Shown one piece after another: positions 44,301-50,300 of a stretch of DNA of 64,000 nt (positions are counted from its first letter, which is position 1; each line of letters opens with the position of its first letter). The DNA is from Symsagittifera roscoffensis (Eukaryota; Xenacoelomorpha; Acoela; Convolutidae). The stretch covers positions 69,430,123-69,494,122 of the forward strand of contig NC_087064.1 in NCBI RefSeq assembly GCF_963678635.1, given 5' to 3'. A model generated the notes under the pieces. That model was not told where the DNA came from and searched no databases. It worked only from the letters and a program-made list of their open reading frames with translations. The translations under genes were made by a program, and so were the position numbers.

Positions 44301-47300
44301 GGGCAGCAATAACTTTTGAATGATATAAAAATTTTGTCAAAATGGCTCGTTAAAAAATCGAAATTGGTTTGAAGAAAAAACCCACCCCGAGCACAAATAT
44401 TCCGTTTTTTTTTTCGTATCAAAAGTCGGAACAATAAAAAAATTTGAATGCAAAAAATTTCATTAAAGGCCACGACATTTTGAAGAGACTTAACAACTAA
44501 AATAGGACCCGGAGTTTTTAGATCATCCAAAAACTACTGTTGCCTTGAACTCAAATTGGAAAAAAAAGACTTATCTGTGATCAGTTTTCGTAATGTTTTG
44601 AGGTTCAAAGAAATGCTAATTTGGGACAAATAACAGATATGAAAATTTTTGCTCTTCCGACTTCAAAGAACGTGAGGGAATATTTGTGCTCGGGTTGATT
44701 TTTTTTACAAAACAATTTTCGACCTATTGGTTTTGGCATAAAATAATGTACCATTTGTAAAAACGATGCTTTCAGTGCAATTTTAAAATTGTTTTATCTG
44801 TGATTTTTTTCGTCAAGTTATGGGGGTTGGAAAGTAGCTCGTTTGAATAATTTAGGACTTAAACATGCAATATATTTTGTTCAATAACGCGCAAGCTGGG
44901 ATTCAACCAGAATCTGAAGTTTTTCTTAATTGAATTAAGGCAGGCTACTTGTCCCAGTAAATATGTTACCAAAGCTAAATCTATCACTTATATGATATAG
45001 ATATTGTTCAGAAAAAACCGAAATTTTCAAAGTGCATGTTTCTGTATCTTTTGAAAGTTCTAGACTTTTTTATTCATGTTTTTTTACTGAACTTGCTTTT
45101 TGTACTTAACATAGCGTATGGAAGAAAAATTTCAAAAAATCTCGAATATTTTTGAAGTTTAATAAAATGTTAATTCTTATGACAATTTTTATCAGCAGTA
45201 TATAAATTGCAAGGGGCGGGTACTAGGAAACTTCAGAACTGCGAACTGATATAAGCAGTTTTGTTTGTTTGTTTTGTCTTGATTCAATTACATCATTAAT
45301 CCACTCGACCCTTAATGCCTTGAGCCGAATACTAATTTCCACATAAATGGTGACCAGGCCTATACTGATCGATAGTGATTAGGATCAAAAGGTTATTAGA
45401 TCTCTAAATCTCGAAAAAAAATAATTTTAGTGATGACTTAAAAAACGGTCTTCAAATTCTTCAAAAATATTTTCGAAATCCGCCCCAACTTCGAGAAACA
45501 CTTTAAATCCGCGTCTGTTTCATGTACAACTTTGTTTTGAAGATCTGAAGATCTGGCAGCAAAAAAAAAATTTGTTGGCGTAGTCTAATTCTTGACCTGA
45601 ATCTCGAAAAAAAAACGATACATATGTATAACTATAAAATAAAAAAGTCGAATATGTTGTCGAATATGTTTGAAAGTCAGCTTTGTCGCATAATGTGTAT
45701 GTATAGATATTCATACATTGGGCACGCCTGAATTTCAAAATTTTTTGAAAACTACGCTGGCCTTGTTTGGTTGCCCAAGTAGGTTTTCCCAGTTTTTTCA
45801 AAACCCTATATAGACCCTATTTCGTCAAGTTTTCTGGGTCAACTTTGAAACGAATGTACGATAATATATCCAAAAAGGGCTATCTTGAATGCTGTTTACC
45901 TTCGCAGGGAATGAAGGGCGATACGGCGGTGTCGTTGACCCGGGGAGTGAACCCTGGCCCACACCTACATGTCTTGTCTGTAACACCGGTAGCATTGCAC
46001 ACAGTCACAGTGTCATTCATGTAGCAGTGGCCCCCCGGCCAAATCTCATTGCAGTGCTCTAAACACCACAAGTCAACCCCTGATGCTAACTTGGTACAGA
46101 AATTTTAACAACGACTCATTCAAAAGTTTGAGAGAAAATGCTCAGATTATGATTTTATAGAGATTGTATAACAATGCAGCAGGAGCGACTCACGAACGCA
46201 AACGCCCAAATCGGCAGGGTCTGAGGTCCAGCCACTCTTGCAGAAACACGTATTCATGTCCAGGTATGCAGTTCCAGGGAATCCATAAAGATCCTCACAC
46301 ACACAAGTCCTCTCGTCACCCACTCCCAAGTCCCGACTAGGATCACACTGTCCGTCAGCTGAAAAAAAAAATCCAGTGAATTAAAACGCCGTCGATTTGC
46401 TAATTTTTAACACGTTTTTGCTACAAAAACAATTTTGAGTTCCAACTCTTTGAAGAGAACTGCACGCACTGTAGTTCCATCGGAACGCGAGCCAGTGAAG
46501 CGTAAACTAACAAAAGGAACATGGTACATAAACCAGCGACAGGTGCATTAGTTTTAGGTAGGATTACTTTTGGAGCAACATTTTCAACTTCCATTTCAAT
46601 CGATCAAAACGAATTGTGGGTGCGTACTCACAGAGCCGCATTCCCGGATAGCCAAAAAACTAAAAATCTCTTAAATTGTTCAAGTAATCAGCAACAAAGC
46701 AAAATATAACTAATAAACCAAGTTCGTCAAAAAACATGGACTAATTTTATTAAAGCAATAAAATTATATTTTTATAATTTTTTTTCGGAACAAAGCTAAC
46801 AAAAACGCAATAGACTATGAATACTTTTTTGTGTAATAGCTTTGTTTTCATCAATTTAGGTAGCAAAAATAAGGCAACTACTTTATTACGCAACATTTTT
46901 TTTCGGCTATCCGATAATACATTTTTCTCGGCTATTAATAAGAAAGAGCAATGTATAACAAGAGTATTGAGATGGACGCGGGTCGCACGAGCCAAAATGT
47001 TCATAACACTTGAATTTTTTGCCACTTTTTTAAAAAATTTGCTATGTCGCAGTAAGTTTTGTCGAAATTAAGATTTATGAAGTAGCTCAATTTGAGCGTT
47101 TTGAAGTAGCTCAAACTTAGTCGATCCAATAAAAATATTGATAGAGTTATGGACTTCTTGAAGCTTGGATTTTGATAACTATTCCCCCCTATTGCAATAT
47201 GGGGAGAAATAGTTACAATGATACAAAACTCGTATATGCTTAGCTGTTCATTTCTTTCTTTACATTGGTGGGATATACGTTACAAGGGGGAAATAGTTAA

Positions 47301-50300
47301 CAAGATCCTGAAGCTTTGCCCTCCCCCAACACAGAGTTTGTAATTGAGGGTCTTTAATTTACTTGGAGGAGGGGGCTATAATAGAAAATTTTTTGTGGAC
47401 TATACCAGTTTTTTTTATTACAGATGATACGACTATTTAAAGTTGTCAGCGTTTGAGTTTTGGCTTCGAGCGAATCGATTTTTTTTGGCTATCAGGGAAC
47501 AAAAAAAATTGTTGGATAATCGAAAAAATTCTGCCTTCTAGGATTGAAATTATTTTGTGTTAGGTTTTGTGACATTCCACCGAATTGAGAATAAAAGAGT
47601 AATAACCCGCTGACATAAATGTTCGAGATTTTTTAGGTTCCATTTCTCAGAAATGAATCGGAAAATTGTATTAAGCGGTTTGTAAAAATAAGTACTGAGA
47701 AATGTTTAAAATTGCCATCTTGATTACTGTTATTGTCTTAAAAACAGTAGGTTTCCGACATTTTTAGGAAAAACGCGGTAAAAAACGCCAATTTAGATTT
47801 CAATCGAAAACGCAGAAAAAAAAGCAAAAATACATGTCCCAAAAAACTACCTTACCTGATAGTAATTGGGGTTAAAGTCAAATTCTCAAACAACGCGAAT
47901 TTGTTTGTTTATGCTCAGCTCGTATTGATTGCTAATAAGCTTTTTTTTCTTTGTTTAACTCCGCAAGTAATGAAACAACAAATCAAGATGATTCAGTATT
48001 ATTAGCCAAATTTTTTTACGCATTGAAACAACAAAATTTAAAAATGGTAAATATGCAATTTTGGTGCTAATACATATTGTTGAGTGCTTTGGTTTATAAA
48101 TGTCCTGTAGTTTTTCAATATTTTTGTCAATGTTTTTGTAATTGTCCTGTAATCCTTTATTTTTCAACTGGCTAGCTAGGTAAATAAGCCAGAGAATTGA
48201 ATAAGACTTCTAAAAACAACTTTTTCCTCATTGCAAGCGCAGTTATAAAAGAAAACGATGAATGAAAGGGTGACGAGTTTAATCCAGACAGAAAACTTTA
48301 AAAGCAATTTTAAGAGACAGTAAAGCAATCACAACAGAAACAAGGTGCCGAATTAGATGAAATTTATTAGTCGCATTATAAATCTCTACTTATTTCAGCA
48401 GTTAGACTGTTTTTCGTTCGATTTGAAGGCCAGTATGTGATGCAACATTTAATCGTTTACCGCCCTATTTGTTCAATTACCCACCAAAAAGACTTCTTTT
48501 TGTTTATTTTGCTTATTTTCTAACTCTTTGTACAGATCAGACCCGTCTCCTTGTCATTCACTAAATTAACATAAGGCTTAAGCTTGTGGAGTTATCAGTT
48601 TTTTTTCTATAAAAAAACATTTTTCTGTGCAAGAAGAAGAGAAAAATCCAACCACAATAATCAAAACTATTAAAAAACATTGTCTTTTTTCATAAAAACC
48701 ATGCTCTTTTTGAAAAATTTGTCGTTTTTTGCTCGTGGTTTGACCAGAGAATCTAAATGAAAGCCTAGATTTTAGGCATTTTTGATGCTATTGTAAATTA
48801 TACATGTTCTCTAAAAAAATGGATTTTTAACAAAAAAATCAATTTTTTTCATTGTATTCTAGAAATGGTTTTGAATATTTTTTTTCATTAGGAAACTAAA
48901 TACTATTGTCTGATCGTCTGATCGTCTGATAATTAGGACAGACAAATTTGCTGAATGGCAGGCAAATAATTTCTTTTAGGATTTCTGCCCAAAGTTTTAT
49001 TGGTTGCTGTTACTTGCCTAGACCGGAGATAGCTGTACATGCACCGCCGGTGATGCTTCGAATAAACCCTGGTCCACACAGGCAGCCTTCAACCACTGCA
49101 GCTGCGTAGGTAGTTGCAACGCAATCAGTTGTTCCGTCTGGCTTTTTGCATCCAGAGCCGGCAGTATAACAAGTTCCTAATAAACACCAGTTCAGTTAAA
49201 TTTAGCAAAACACGATGGAGCAAATGTTTACTATTGTTCCGACTTTCGAAGAATGCTTGGTGTGGTTTTTTTCAGTCAGTTTTCGGCGATTGAAAAAAAA
49301 ATTTTACACAAATTTTTTTTTACCCCAATGAAGATATCGGCTCCCTGAAATCAAATGTTAAAAGATATTTTACCTCCAACTTTTTTTAAAAATTTTTGGG
49401 AGTTAGGGAATTGCCAATTTGGCCATGCTCTGGATTAATTTACGCGTACTTTGAAAAGATTTATCCATAACCCTGACGGGAAATATTTATGCGTGGAAGT
49501 TATCCCCCACAACACAATCATTTCGAATTGAATTGAGACTAGCTAATTGGTCGCATTAATTTCATACGACGGAAATTTTCAAATTGATCTTTGATAATAA
49601 GCTACCGTAAAATGGCAAATTACCGTATTTTTCAATAATTTTCTGAGCGCCCAAAATAAAACAAATCATTACCAAAAATCTTCAAATGACTCTACCCAAA
49701 ATCTGACTGGATTCGACTTTTGAGCAAATTCATGCTTCCATTTATTATTCAAACAGAAAAAATAAAGTTAGCCAAATGCTTCAAGTGCAATATTTCAATA
49801 GTTTTGGGAAACGAAACGTTTGAACGAAGGGAAATTCGCGCTATCTGCTGAAGACATTTTTTGAAACCTACTTGTACAGTTAAAGGTTGACACCAACTCC
49901 CCGTATCCCACAAGACAGTAGCAGTATGGTCCAAGAGTAGTTGAGTTGGAGTGACATGCGCATCCGTCCTGGTCGTTGGAGTAGGGGTTCGCAGTCTCCA
50001 CGAAATCATTAGGGTCGTCGGGGTCCCCCGAACACTGCGGCTGAGTTATGGACTGTCCTTCCACCGCAGTCTGAAACAAACAAATAAGACTCACTTGCAG
50101 TCTCTTTTGTTGCGGTGAGAGAGAGAGAGAGGGGAGGGGGAGAAGGTAAGTTTATCCATCCCAAGTTTCTCCTCAGAAGCTAAAAAAAGCCTTGTTCTAC
50201 GGTATAAGGGTTACAACTTATTATTGTTATCATCATTAAAATTCCAAGATATATTATTGTCAAAAATATTATTGTATGGTAACCGAGTCAATATCAAAAT

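Larger units (their letters stand above)
43043..45899 (-). other. Intron 5
   Basis: Dominated by four tandemly spaced R2 copies (43080-44960) and hAT-type MITE fragments at 45449-45519 and 45715-45850. No exon seen. Confidence 0.6.
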
